From positions 36,604,867 to 36,668,866 of the forward strand of contig CAIIXF020000008.1 in NCBI GenBank assembly GCA_903813345.2: a stretch of 64,000 nt of DNA. The letters are read 5' to 3'. Below, one piece after another: positions 1-9,394 of this stretch. Both the position numbers and the translations under genes were made by a program. The notes under the pieces were generated by a model. It searched no databases and was not told the origin of the DNA. It worked only from the letters and a program-made list of their open reading frames with translations. Position 1 is the first letter of the stretch. Each line of letters opens with the position of its first letter. The stretch comes from Owenia fusiformis. Its lineage: Eukaryota; Annelida; Polychaeta; Sabellida; Oweniidae.

Positions 1-567
1 AATAGATAAAAGAGAGCATAAATTCAGACAAATGGTAGTTTTTATTAAAATATTAGATTTTATTTTTTTCAACACCTAGACTTAGTTACTTTGGTTGATT
101 TTTTATTAAAATTACTTGATATACAATTGTCTTTGTTTCCAGTTGATCCCCATTTACACTATCGAAACTTGTAATTGGTATAGATTTAAATTGGATTGAT
201 CAGATAAATTGCCCAAATCTTTGGTTTGATGTGCCCTAAAAGGCCAAGATTAAAATTGTTGATGTTATTTGTCAAAGATAAGGCATTTCAAGGTCACAGT
301 TATACAGGGTCAACGTGTACTAATTAATATATTGCCTTTAAGGTGAACAGTTTCACTGGAAGCGTATGGAGGTGAACAGTCAAATAAAAATTTTGTTACC
401 AAAGACTCTTGTCAAGAGTATTTTGAAATCTATTAGTACTTACAAGTTATTGCCAAGGGCTTGCGTTAATTCAGCGTCAAGATATTGCATAAGTTCTGGG
501 TCACTCCATTCATCTCCCACCATAGTTGGACCAGATTCCTACAGTAAAAAATTGTTCAGACGAGACA
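1..567. other. AT-rich intergenic DNA
   Basis: I see no gene here. The only longer open frame (366-692) has no recognisable domain and runs into the terminal repeat of the adjoining transposon, so it is not called. Confidence 0.6.
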
Positions 568-576
568 AGGAATACT

Positions 577-1076
577 GGCTTTGTATAAAAAACCTCCTAA
601 CTCATACCCAACTACCCACGTACGTGGGACATGATACAGTCTTTGAAGGGTTCAATTTTAAAGATCTTAGTTTATTAAATCTTAGTTTATGATGAATTAT
701 AGATGCATTTGTAATGACCCTTGATAGCAAGTTGCTACTCATCCCAGCTGGGTTCGATTCCCACTCGGGGCATCGAATTTAGTACACTTTCTTTCAATTT
801 CTTTATCTGGCTTGTTGGACCTACGCTCGCGGTCGTTAGTTATTTATACCCCTGGGGCGCCCTCGGGTCAAAACACATTAAAATGCATCCATATACCTTT
901 ATTTATGGATCTGTCATCTCTCTAGTCATAAAATAAAACGGAATTGTAGAAATGTTAAATAATTTGAGCTATTTTCGAGATTTAATAATCTTTAAAATTG
1001 AACCCTTCAATGACTGTATCATGTTCCACGTAGGTGGGTAGGTGGGTATAAGGTAGGAGGTTTTTTATACAAAGCC
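577..1076. mobile_element. 500-bp TIR element with 9-bp target duplication (Mutator-like MITE)
   Basis: The ends are inverted repeats of about 100 bp. The left arm starts GGCTTTGTATAAAAAACC and the right arm ends in its complement; both contain the ATGATACAGTC and GAAGGGTTCAATTTTAAAG blocks. The element is flanked by a perfect 9-bp direct repeat, AGGAATACT, at 568-576 and 1077-1085. Long TIRs with a 9-bp duplication fit the Mutator/MULE superfamily; that assignment is inference. There is no transposase. The interior holds a tRNA-like pol III B box at 751-761 (GGTTCGATTCC), so the element may have swallowed a tRNA-derived SINE fragment. Confidence 0.8.
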
Positions 1077-1151
1077 AGGAATACTAGATAATTATTTCAC
1101 TATAACAGGTACTGTAACTTGCTCTAATCATGCGTTACTCAGTACTATACT

Positions 1152-1245
1152 TACTGTAGCCAAATCAAATAGCATCAAAAATTTGAAAATTTGCCCAATC
1201 TGCCAAATTAAATAAGCTAGCGCCAAATTAAAGCAATTTACAGTA
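1152..1245. mobile_element. Short MITE of the GCCAAATTAA family
   Basis: A 94-bp segment is bounded by TACTGTA and TACAGTA and contains repeated GCCAAATTAA-type blocks. The same motif set recurs at 15661-15867, 41429-41547 and 62483-62536 and in the satellite at 60769-62482. Confidence 0.45.
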
Positions 1246-1485
1246 TACCTAAGAATTCAAAAGTTAGCTCTGAAATTTCAATTTGCAAAAATACCAACAA
1301 GACATTACATGCAAAATGTCACCAGATCCTTCGATGTTCCTTGGTAGGGTAAGTATGATTTGTATGAATTTTGCTTTAATTTACTGTTACCCTAACAGAT
1401 ACAGGCTATAGAGATTCACCATCAGTGTGGAAACAGCTGAACAACTTCAACTTTCCCGTTTGCCCCTAAAAATGGGCGATAATAT

Positions 1486-3492
1486 TGTCGCGCGCCAGAC
1501 TCCCGCCGAGTACCTGTACTCCCTCGGAGAAGGTCTGGTGGCGATGATAAGGGATTCGGAGGTGTTTCTCCCGGGCGCCGAGCTTGTTTGGTGCTTCGGC
1601 TGTCACTGAGCTAGGAGATGGAGAACACAGGAATATACAAAACAATCAATTACAGGATTTTTAACAATCTATTCAACACAATAATCACAATAAATTTCAA
1701 AGTGTCCTTTAATAAAGCCTTTATGGCCAATAACTCAAATGCAAATGTCTCTATATATATACAAGGGTCCAAAACACTCTGGCTCTGAGTTATCTGTCTC
1801 TACTCTAATCTGCAATACTCTGCTCTCTACTCTGCTTGTCTCTGCTCTGCTATACTCTGATATACTCGGCTCTGCTCTCTGCTATGCTCTGCTCTCTGCA
1901 ATACTCTGCTTGTCTACTCCGCTCTGCGCTGCTTGAAAAGAGCTCTCCCTCTTGAGCTATCTCGTCTTTGGGAAGGAGCCCTGGCTCCGGAAGTAACCTC
2001 TGCTTCGGGAGTCGCCTTGTCACTGGAGTAACCACTTTAAACTCTCCTCAAAAGAGTGCTTTCACTCTATGAGCTACACTGTCTCTTGGAAGGAGTCCAG
2101 GCTCCGAGAGTAACCTCTGCTCTTGGAGTCACCACTTCTCAGGATGTACTTCTCTACAACCTCTGCTCAATTCACTCTTGAGCTACACTGTCTCTTGGAA
2201 GGGGTCCAGGCTCCGGGAGTATCCTCTGCTCTTGGAGTCGTCACTTCTCAGGAGAAACCTCTGCTCTCCAACGAGATCCACACACTGGGAGTACCTCAGC
2301 TCCGGGAATCGCCTCGTCTCAAGAGTAACCTCTGCTCTTGAACGAGATCCACACACTGCTAGTACCTCAGCCCCGGGAATCGCCTCGTCTCAGGAGTAAC
2401 CTCTACCCAAAGAGTGCTCTCACTCAATGAGCTATACTGTCTCCAAAGAGTAACCTCTGCTCTCGGAGTCACCGCTTCGCAGGAGCAACCTCACTACAAC
2501 CTCTGTAGAGAATAACAACTCTAGAATGTCGATCAAAGAATGAGATTAGACAGAGCTGTTATCTCTCGCCTTGGAGCACCTCAGTTCCGGTAATGTAACC
2601 TTGGCTCCGATGAGAGTAAACCTTCCTCAACATACAACCCTGGGTGAGAGTCAGATCGCCTCGACAAAGTAGGAGCATTTATAGCTTGGAGGGGTAATGA
2701 CTAGGAGCCACCAATACTCAGAGCAGAATGACTCACGAATATCGATCAAAGAAATGAGATTAGACAGAGCCAAATCTACTCAGAGAATCTGGAGCTCAAA
2801 ACTTCTCAAAATGACGTCACTTCCTTCAAAATCAAAGATGGCCGACCGCCGGGAATTGTGGGAACAAGAAAGCAAGATGGCGGACAGCTAATTACCCATT
2901 TTATGCCAACCTCAATCAAGAAAATGGCTAACTCACCAAAAACACTGGCTGTTGTCTTGTAATTTCTTCAATAGTCGCACCAAATACAATCTGCATCTAA
3001 CAATTACTGCAACTAATCCAATATATCCAAAATAATGCTCCAATAAGTCCACAGATTAAATAAAACACGCTTGCACATAAATAGATCCAAACTGACGAGG
3101 TCTTGTATCTTCAAGTTCTTGGTTTACTCTGATTCACGTGGTTAATTGCAAACAATAAAATCCAGACACCTCAAGTTGCATCATGGGAAAACTACAACTT
3201 AAGTTGGAGGGAAATTCAAATAAAAGAATCTGATTGGCTGATCACCGGTTGCTGGGTACTTAATTATTCTAATTTATTCCACTTCAGTCTGCTGATCAGT
3301 AAACATCCCAGTGCCTACGTGACATTCTGCATGTACACATTTGAGCCATCAAACTCTCTGAAAGAGTCGACTGACTCAACATATAAAAAATGGCAAAACT
3401 GGTCATACATAAAATCAACAAATAAAATAATACATCTTCAATTGACATAGTTTATACAAAATAGAATCACTGAGGAAACAAAATTCGCCACA
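1486..3492 (-). repeat. 3' LTR (element sense)
   Basis: This is the downstream LTR of the leftward element, 2,007 bp, the same as 6911-8917 in every stretch I compared. It contains a low-complexity CTCTGCTC-rich block (about 1790-1930). After that come degenerate tandem copies of a GGAGTAACCTCTGCTC-like unit (about 1985-2500). Short open frames inside it occur twice at the LTR spacing and are not genes. Confidence 0.93.
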
Positions 3493-3875
3493 CATCCCCC
3501 TCCCAGGATTGATCGCCCTCGATCAATGACATAGCTAATGTCTACTTGGCGAATTTTGGGGAACTTGTGTCTGTTTCCTCCACTCTTGATTAGACTTGCT
3601 ACTCTTCGGAACTCTATCCGTAGGTCCTCTACTGGAACAATATGACTCCTCGGGCTTGACTTGAGTACAGTCATCTCGTTCTCGCCAGTGTAGATCTGGA
3701 GCTCTCTCCATGTTCCATGGTCTCCCGGCTCCTCTTCTCCAATACCAATGAGGTCTATTTCTTCTTCTCTGGTTGTCTTTTGCTGGAGTGCAGTATCTCT
3801 GGCTCTCCTTCCATCTGGTCTTGCACTGTCTTCTCTCACGAGGCCACTGGTAGAGTTCTGTCTTCTGGACAACAA
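3438..3875 (-). pseudogene. Overlapping frame, possible remnant of a pol C-terminus
   Basis: This frame overlaps the end of the Gag-protease frame in another phase and runs through the polypurine tract into the LTR. Its last third has ordinary protein-like composition (a WRELQIYTGENEM stretch, then VPVEDLRIEF, ending RGRSILGGG at the polypurine tract). The overlapping Gag tail is a low-quality Arg/Gln/Ser-rich run. In many metazoan Ty3-type elements the pol frame ends at the polypurine tract. I infer that this may be what remained after RT-IN was deleted, but it could be chance. Confidence 0.35.
3493..3504 (-). other. Polypurine tract of LTR element
   Basis: Read on the minus strand, GGGAGGGGGATG lies directly against the 3' LTR (which starts TGTGGCG). 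This is where the plus-strand primer of LTR retrotransposons is expected. Confidence 0.8.
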
Positions 3876-6873
3876 CGTTCTCCACCATTAAAACATCCTC
3901 TTCATGAGAGAGTGAAGGAGCACTGGCATCTCTCTGGATACTCAGCTTCCTCCCAGACTTCCGAGACTCTCTGACACTCCTAGACTCAATCGTGGATGCT
4001 ATACTCTCTTGTACACTGTCAGCCTTTGGTACAAAGTCCTTTTCCATTTTCTCCATCACCTTAATGGAATCACTATCATCCTGAGTCTTCTGTGCTATTT
4101 TCTCCTGTTTGGCTCTCTGTCTCTTGCCTTGAGATTTCCTTTGTCTCTTCTTCTTGGAGCTACTTGGTCCCTGGTCTGCTCCAGTATCTCTCTTTGAGCT
4201 GAAGTTCTCCTGCTCCACAGGAAACTGGATTACCAGTCGGCCATAATCAATGACTGCCTTGCTTGCAGTGAGGAACTCTGAACCCAATATTCCATCATGA
4301 GTTATATCTGCTACTATAACTTCTAAAGGCATCCGTCTCCCATTTACATCTGCTTCACAAGTGATTGTCCCATACACCTCCAACCTAGAGCCATCTGCTT
4401 GTGAAAGAACTGGCCTAGAAGGTTTAAGAGTTGGACGTCTCCGATATGGGATGCGGTTGAAGGAATGCAATGACATCAATGTACAGCATGAGCCAGAATC
4501 CACCACAAAGAGCATAGGACTATTCTTAATTCGGACATGCGCAAGGATCTTCTTACTCTGGGAATCAGTCTTCTCCTGTCCATGTTCATTCACCATCTGG
4601 ACTGAGGAGACACCAATCACATTACTGTTCCCACTTGATGCAGCTACAGGAGCTTTCCTGACTCGCTGAGGTCTTGTACACTCATATGCTAAGTGTCCTG
4701 CCTCGGAGCAATTGAAGCAGATAATCAAGGGACATCTCTTCACTGTATGCCCTTCTTCTCCACACTTCCTACAAATGAAGGGTGTCCTCTTCTCTTTAGA
4801 GGTCTTAACTGCGTCAACAATCTCCTTTATTCCCTCCTTGAACTCCCTTAACTCTTTAGTCATTCCCTCCTGGTACTCTTTCATCATCTTAATGAATTTT
4901 TCTTCTTGGGAGTCATTGGCAACAGCTGCAATTTGGTGATCCCGCTGTTTTGGCTTTAGGCCTTTCCGGATACGCTCTGACTCCAAATAGGCCTCCTCCG
5001 TCTGAGCCTCTTCTATGGCCTGGTCGAGAGACTTGGTTTTTCTTCGATGGACAGCTGCTCGCACCTCATCATCTGTTATCGCATTCTCAAAACATTTCCT
5101 GGCCAATGTGTCCTGGCAAAAGCGAGGCATTTGGGGATACGCAAGAGCAGCTAGTCTCCTTATGCTCTGACCTAGACTCTGCAATGACTCCTTTGGCTTC
5201 CTCGTCCTGGTGTTTAGTTCAGCTTCATACATTGAAGCCTTTTCCCCTGGTCCGAATCTTTTAGTTAGTGCCTCAATCAGCTCATCGTAGGAGTGGCCTT
5301 GCTCCAGCTCTTGCACTAACTGCTGGGCATCTCCTCTCAACTGGTTCGTCAACTGTTGCCGCTTCTCCTCATCACTCCAGCCATTACTGTCAATGCAGTT
5401 CTGGAAATACACCTTGTAATCAAGCCATGGAGTTTTCCCATCAAATAACTGGGTTGGCTTGATCTTGGTCTTCTTCTCAGTATTGGATGTGCTAAGCGCC
5501 TTCTCACACATCTTCATTGCTTGTTCTGCAATAAGTAGAGCTCTATTTGTCTCTTCTGCTGCAGAGTCTCCAGACTTCTCAGCTACTTTACCAGGCACTT
5601 CTTCAGTGGTATCCTGGTCAGGGATAGTTGGATCTGGTCTCTCTGCAGGTATAAACACTCGATCCTGTCTCCTTAAACTCCAAGGTTTGGACACCGGGAA
5701 CATCTCCACAGGGGCCTCATGGAATCCAGGAACAGGACAACTCTTAGAGACTCTCGCTTCCATCTCTTGATCATCAACAGGCATGGGACACTGGGAGGGC
5801 TGCTGTAGATGCTCTACCCACTTAGCAGTCTCTGGCACCTTCGACCTCTCTGGAGTCTTAATCTCTGGAAAGGAAATTCTACTCCTTGGTTCATCAGCAT
5901 GTGTCCCTGGGATACGCTGCCATATTTCCCTCTCTGGCATCTCTGGTCTAGGGGGAGGAGGCCTTTCCTCTCTCCATGACTGTATTGGTTCTTGTAGGCG
6001 AGGTGGACTTCTCCTGGTTGCAGGCATAGGCAACTGCTCCTGCCATCTCCCTGTAGATAATTGAGGATTATCTTCACGAGTAATCAAACTCAACTTCCTT
6101 GAAGTCTCTTGCAGCCGTTTCTCAGGTACACCTTCACTCAACATATCTGCCTCTGTCTCTTTCTCCCTCAAGTCTGCCTGGCTCTTACTCGACCTTCTAC
6201 GTGGAGTTGAGCATCGAGAGGAAGCAATTGAAGGTACTAAGTTCACCAGCGTTTCATGTAATTGTCTCATTTCGAGCTTCATCTCTTCTTGGCCTTGGAG
6301 GCTCTGACCCAGACCACCTTTAATACCCATGACATCCTGCCTCAGGGACTCCATATCTTGTCCCATCTTTGAGAGTTCACGTTTGGTCCTCTTTTGAGCA
6401 TCTTCACTTGATGTGGGCTTCTTGGCCATTCCATGATCACTTTTGATCTCTGTGGAGGTAACAGGGAAGGGCTGGTCCTGTCTGCCTAGTACTCCAGGAG
6501 TACGAAACTTGGAGGGAGTGAACTCACTCTGCATCCTGGACTGCATCCTTGACTCTGACCAATACCCAGTACTGTCTTGGGCCACTCTCTGCCCTGGTCT
6601 CTGTTCAGGTACATGCAAATATCTCTCTGTACCACCCATGGCACCATACTTCTCTGGATTCAGACCCGAGTCCCTTGACTCCAACGGAAGAGTGTCTTGG
6701 GTCTCCAGCTCCAGGTTTCTGGGGCCACCTTTAAAAACCACTGTGTCGTCTGGCTCCGGTGTCCTCCTGAGTGTCCTCCCCTTTGGGATACCCATTGTAT
6801 CATCAATTGAGCCGCCGTGGTCAGAAGTTCTTGGACTTCTCCCTGCCTCTGACATCTCCATGCTTCTCTCCAT
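3535..6873 (-). CDS. gag-pro: Gag-protease polyprotein of LTR retrotransposon
   Basis: A single uninterrupted frame of 1,112 aa. Residues 1-460 are a long, Pro/Arg/Glu-rich, probably disordered extension. Residues about 470-640 look like a Ty3/gypsy-type capsid region (helical, with FDGKTPWLDYKVYF and LTKRFGPGE blocks). A likely coiled coil follows at about 655-695. Two zinc knuckles of the C-x2-C-x4-H-x4-C type sit at 701-714 and 719-732. An aspartic protease lies at about 775-885, with catalytic VVDSGS at about 790-795 and the flap-side ILG-S motif near 862. The frame then drifts into a basic low-complexity tail. No RT, RNase H or integrase motif exists in the element. The ATG lies just inside the primer-binding site. 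Gag and protease look intact, so particle assembly in trans is plausible but unproven. Confidence 0.9.
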   Translation of the reverse strand: MERSMEMSEAGRSPRTSDHGGSIDDTMGIPKGRTLRRTPEPDDTVVFKGGPRNLELETQDTLPLESRDSGLNPEKYGAMGGTERYLHVPEQRPGQRVAQDSTGYWSESRMQSRMQSEFTPSKFRTPGVLGRQDQPFPVTSTEIKSDHGMAKKPTSSEDAQKRTKRELSKMGQDMESLRQDVMGIKGGLGQSLQGQEEMKLEMRQLHETLVNLVPSIASSRCSTPRRRSSKSQADLREKETEADMLSEGVPEKRLQETSRKLSLITREDNPQLSTGRWQEQLPMPATRRSPPRLQEPIQSWREERPPPPRPEMPEREIWQRIPGTHADEPRSRISFPEIKTPERSKVPETAKWVEHLQQPSQCPMPVDDQEMEARVSKSCPVPGFHEAPVEMFPVSKPWSLRRQDRVFIPAERPDPTIPDQDTTEEVPGKVAEKSGDSAAEETNRALLIAEQAMKMCEKALSTSNTEKKTKIKPTQLFDGKTPWLDYKVYFQNCIDSNGWSDEEKRQQLTNQLRGDAQQLVQELEQGHSYDELIEALTKRFGPGEKASMYEAELNTRTRKPKESLQSLGQSIRRLAALAYPQMPRFCQDTLARKCFENAITDDEVRAAVHRRKTKSLDQAIEEAQTEEAYLESERIRKGLKPKQRDHQIAAVANDSQEEKFIKMMKEYQEGMTKELREFKEGIKEIVDAVKTSKEKRTPFICRKCGEEGHTVKRCPLIICFNCSEAGHLAYECTRPQRVRKAPVAASSGNSNVIGVSSVQMVNEHGQEKTDSQSKKILAHVRIKNSPMLFVVDSGSCCTLMSLHSFNRIPYRRRPTLKPSRPVLSQADGSRLEVYGTITCEADVNGRRMPLEVIVADITHDGILGSEFLTASKAVIDYGRLVIQFPVEQENFSSKRDTGADQGPSSSKKKRQRKSQGKRQRAKQEKIAQKTQDDSDSIKVMEKMEKDFVPKADSVQESIASTIESRSVRESRKSGRKLSIQRDASAPSLSHEEDVLMVENVVVQKTELYQWPRERRQCKTRWKESQRYCTPAKDNQRRRNRPHWYWRRGAGRPWNMERAPDLHWRERDDCTQVKPEESYCSSRGPTDRVPKSSKSNQEWRKQTQVPQNSPSRH

Positions 6874-6890
6874 CTCTAGGAACAGTGAAA

Positions 6891-6909
6891 AATCCCACCG
6901 CTGCCACCA
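6891..6909 (-). other. Primer-binding site, tRNA-Leu type
   Basis: The plus strand reads AATCCCACCGCTGCCACCA, one base inside the 5' LTR. This equals the 3' end plus CCA of the common animal tRNA-Leu (AAG/UAG type), so the element's sense strand can pair with that tRNA over about 19 nt. Confidence 0.85.
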
Positions 6910-6910
6910 A

Positions 6911-8917
6911 TGTCGCGCGCCAGACTCCCGCCGAGTACCTGTACTCCCTCGGAGAAGGTCTGGTGGCGATGATAAGGGATTCGGAGGTGTTTCTCCCGGG
7001 CGCCGAGCTTGTTTGGTGCTTCGGCTGTCACTGAGCTAGGAGATGGAGAACACAGGAATATACAAAACAATCAATTACAGGATTTTTAACAATCTATTCA
7101 ACACAATAATCACAATAAATTTCAAAGTGTCCTTTAATAAAGCCTTTATGGCCAATAACTCAAATGCAAATGTCTCTATATATATACAAGGGTCCAAAAC
7201 ACTCTGGCTCTGAGTTATCTGTCTCTACTCTAATCTGCAATACTCTGCTCTCTACTCTGCTTGTCTCTGCTCTGCTATACTCTGATATACTCGGCTCTGC
7301 TCTCTGCTATGCTCTGCTCTCTGCAATACTCTGCTTGTCTACTCCGCTCTGCGCTGCTTGAAAAGAGCTCTCCCTCTTGAGCTATCTCGTCTTTGGGAAG
7401 GAGCCCTGGCTCCGGAAGTAACCTCTGCTTCGGGAGTCGCCTTGTCACTGGAGTAACCACTTTAAACTCTCCTCAAAAGAGTGCTTTCACTCTATGAGCT
7501 ACACTGTCTCTTGGAAGGAGTCCAGGCTCCGAGAGTAACCTCTGCTCTTGGAGTCACCACTTCTCAGGATGTACTTCTCTACAACCTCTGCTCAATTCAC
7601 TCTTGAGCTACACTGTCTCTTGGAAGGGGTCCAGGCTCCGGGAGTATCCTCTGCTCTTGGAGTCGTCACTTCTCAGGAGAAACCTCTGCTCTCCAACGAG
7701 ATCCACACACTGGGAGTACCTCAGCTCCGGGAATCGCCTCGTCTCAAGAGTAACCTCTGCTCTTGAACGAGATCCACACACTGCTAGTACCTCAGCCCCG
7801 GGAATCGCCTCGTCTCAGGAGTAACCTCTACCCAAAGAGTGCTCTCACTCAATGAGCTATACTGTCTCCAAAGAGTAACCTCTGCTCTCGGAGTCACCGC
7901 TTCGCAGGAGCAACCTCACTACAACCTCTGTAGAGAATAACAACTCTAGAATGTCGATCAAAGAATGAGATTAGACAGAGCTGTTATCTCTCGCCTTGGA
8001 GCACCTCAGTTCCGGTAATGTAACCTTGGCTCCGATGAGAGTAAACCTTCCTCAACATACAACCCTGGGTGAGAGTCAGATCGCCTCGACAAAGTAGGAG
8101 CATTTATAGCTTGGAGGGGTAATGACTAGGAGCCACCAATACTCAGAGCAGAATGACTCACGAATATCGATCAAAGAAATGAGATTAGACAGAGCCAAAT
8201 CTACTCAGAGAATCTGGAGCTCAAAACTTCTCAAAATGACGTCACTTCCTTCAAAATCAAAGATGGCCGACCGCCGGGAATTGTGGGAACAAGAAAGCAA
8301 GATGGCGGACAGCTAATTACCCATTTTATGCCAACCTCAATCAAGAAAATGGCTAACTCACCAAAAACACTGGCTGTTGTCTTGTAATTTCTTCAATAGT
8401 CGCACCAAATACAATCTGCATCTAACAATTACTGCAACTAATCCAATATATCCAAAATAATGCTCCAATAAGTCCACAGATTAAATAAAACACGCTTGCA
8501 CATAAATAGATCCAAACTGACGAGGTCTTGTATCTTCAAGTTCTTGGTTTACTCTGATTCACGTGGTTAATTGCAAACAATAAAATCCAGACACCTCAAG
8601 TTGCATCATGGGAAAACTACAACTTAAGTTGGAGGGAAATTCAAATAAAAGAATCTGATTGGCTGATCACCGGTTGCTGGGTACTTAATTATTCTAATTT
8701 ATTCCACTTCAGTCTGCTGATCAGTAAACATCCCAGTGCCTACGTGACATTCTGCATGTACACATTTGAGCCATCAAACTCTCTGAAAGAGTCGACTGAC
8801 TCAACATATAAAAAATGGCAAAACTGGTCATACATAAAATCAACAAATAAAATAATACATCTTCAATTGACATAGTTTATACAAAATAGAATCACTGAGG
8901 AAACAAAATTCGCCACA
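6911..8917 (-). repeat. 5' LTR (element sense) with internal promoter
   Basis: The upstream LTR of the leftward element. A TATATATA run at about 7176-7186 could serve as a TATA box for leftward transcription. The copy of this run in the other LTR lies at about 1751-1761. See the 3' LTR for internal repeats. Confidence 0.9.
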
Positions 8918-9394
8918 ATATGTTACGTTTTAAATCAGAGCAATATGATAGCACATCCCTCCTACTCTGGAAGTTAATTTTCAGAAATAGTATTACTTAA
9001 AGACATAAATTTGACTTACCAATCTTATTTGAGTACTAACAAATACAAATGGCATGATAAAAGAGAAAACATATAAAAAATTATTATTTATATGTTTTTA
9101 AAAAGGAAAAAAGTTTACACTGGTTAGAATAATGACCTTTTGCCGGAACATGTTCTTTTTAACAGTTATTCATTCATTCTTTCAGGCTTTATGTTAAAAT
9201 ATTTATTATATACCAAATATTGCTTTGTTTGAAAGTATATATTCTGTTAAATCATCATTTTTTTATTGGAAAAAAGTGAAAAAATAAAGAGCCTCTAAAA
9301 ATCTAACGAGACCCAGCTTTTGTATTTCCAGCAAATAGTATTTCGGACCGACCGAAGGTTCTTTTACACAGTTCTAATGTTTTAGCTGTTCAAA

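Larger units (their letters stand above)
1486..8917 (-). mobile_element. Non-autonomous Gag-protease LTR retrotransposon, apparently very recent insertion
   Basis: The element is 7,432 bp. Two 2,007-bp LTRs (1486-3492 and 6911-8917) lie at a constant offset of 5,425 bp with no indel, and I found no mismatch in the stretches compared. They begin TGT and end ACA. ATAT flanks both sides (1482-1485, 8918-8921), a 4-bp target duplication. Transcription is leftward: the primer-binding site lies at 6891-6909 and the polypurine tract at 3493-3504. The 3.4-kb interior has one large frame (Gag plus aspartic protease) and nothing resembling reverse transcriptase, RNase H, integrase or envelope. It therefore needs enzymes from an autonomous relative. 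It lies about 480 bp upstream of the RMDN start codon. Confidence 0.93.

Noticed and set aside
366-692. 108-codon open frame
   Set aside because: No domain, and its end lies in the TIR of the 577-1076 element.
1739-2891. Several short open frames, repeated at 7164-8316
   Set aside because: They are the same LTR sequence twice, low complexity, on the antisense side of the element.
1486-8917. Endogenous retrovirus
   Set aside because: No envelope, RT or integrase; the Gag and protease are of Ty3/gypsy retrotransposon type.
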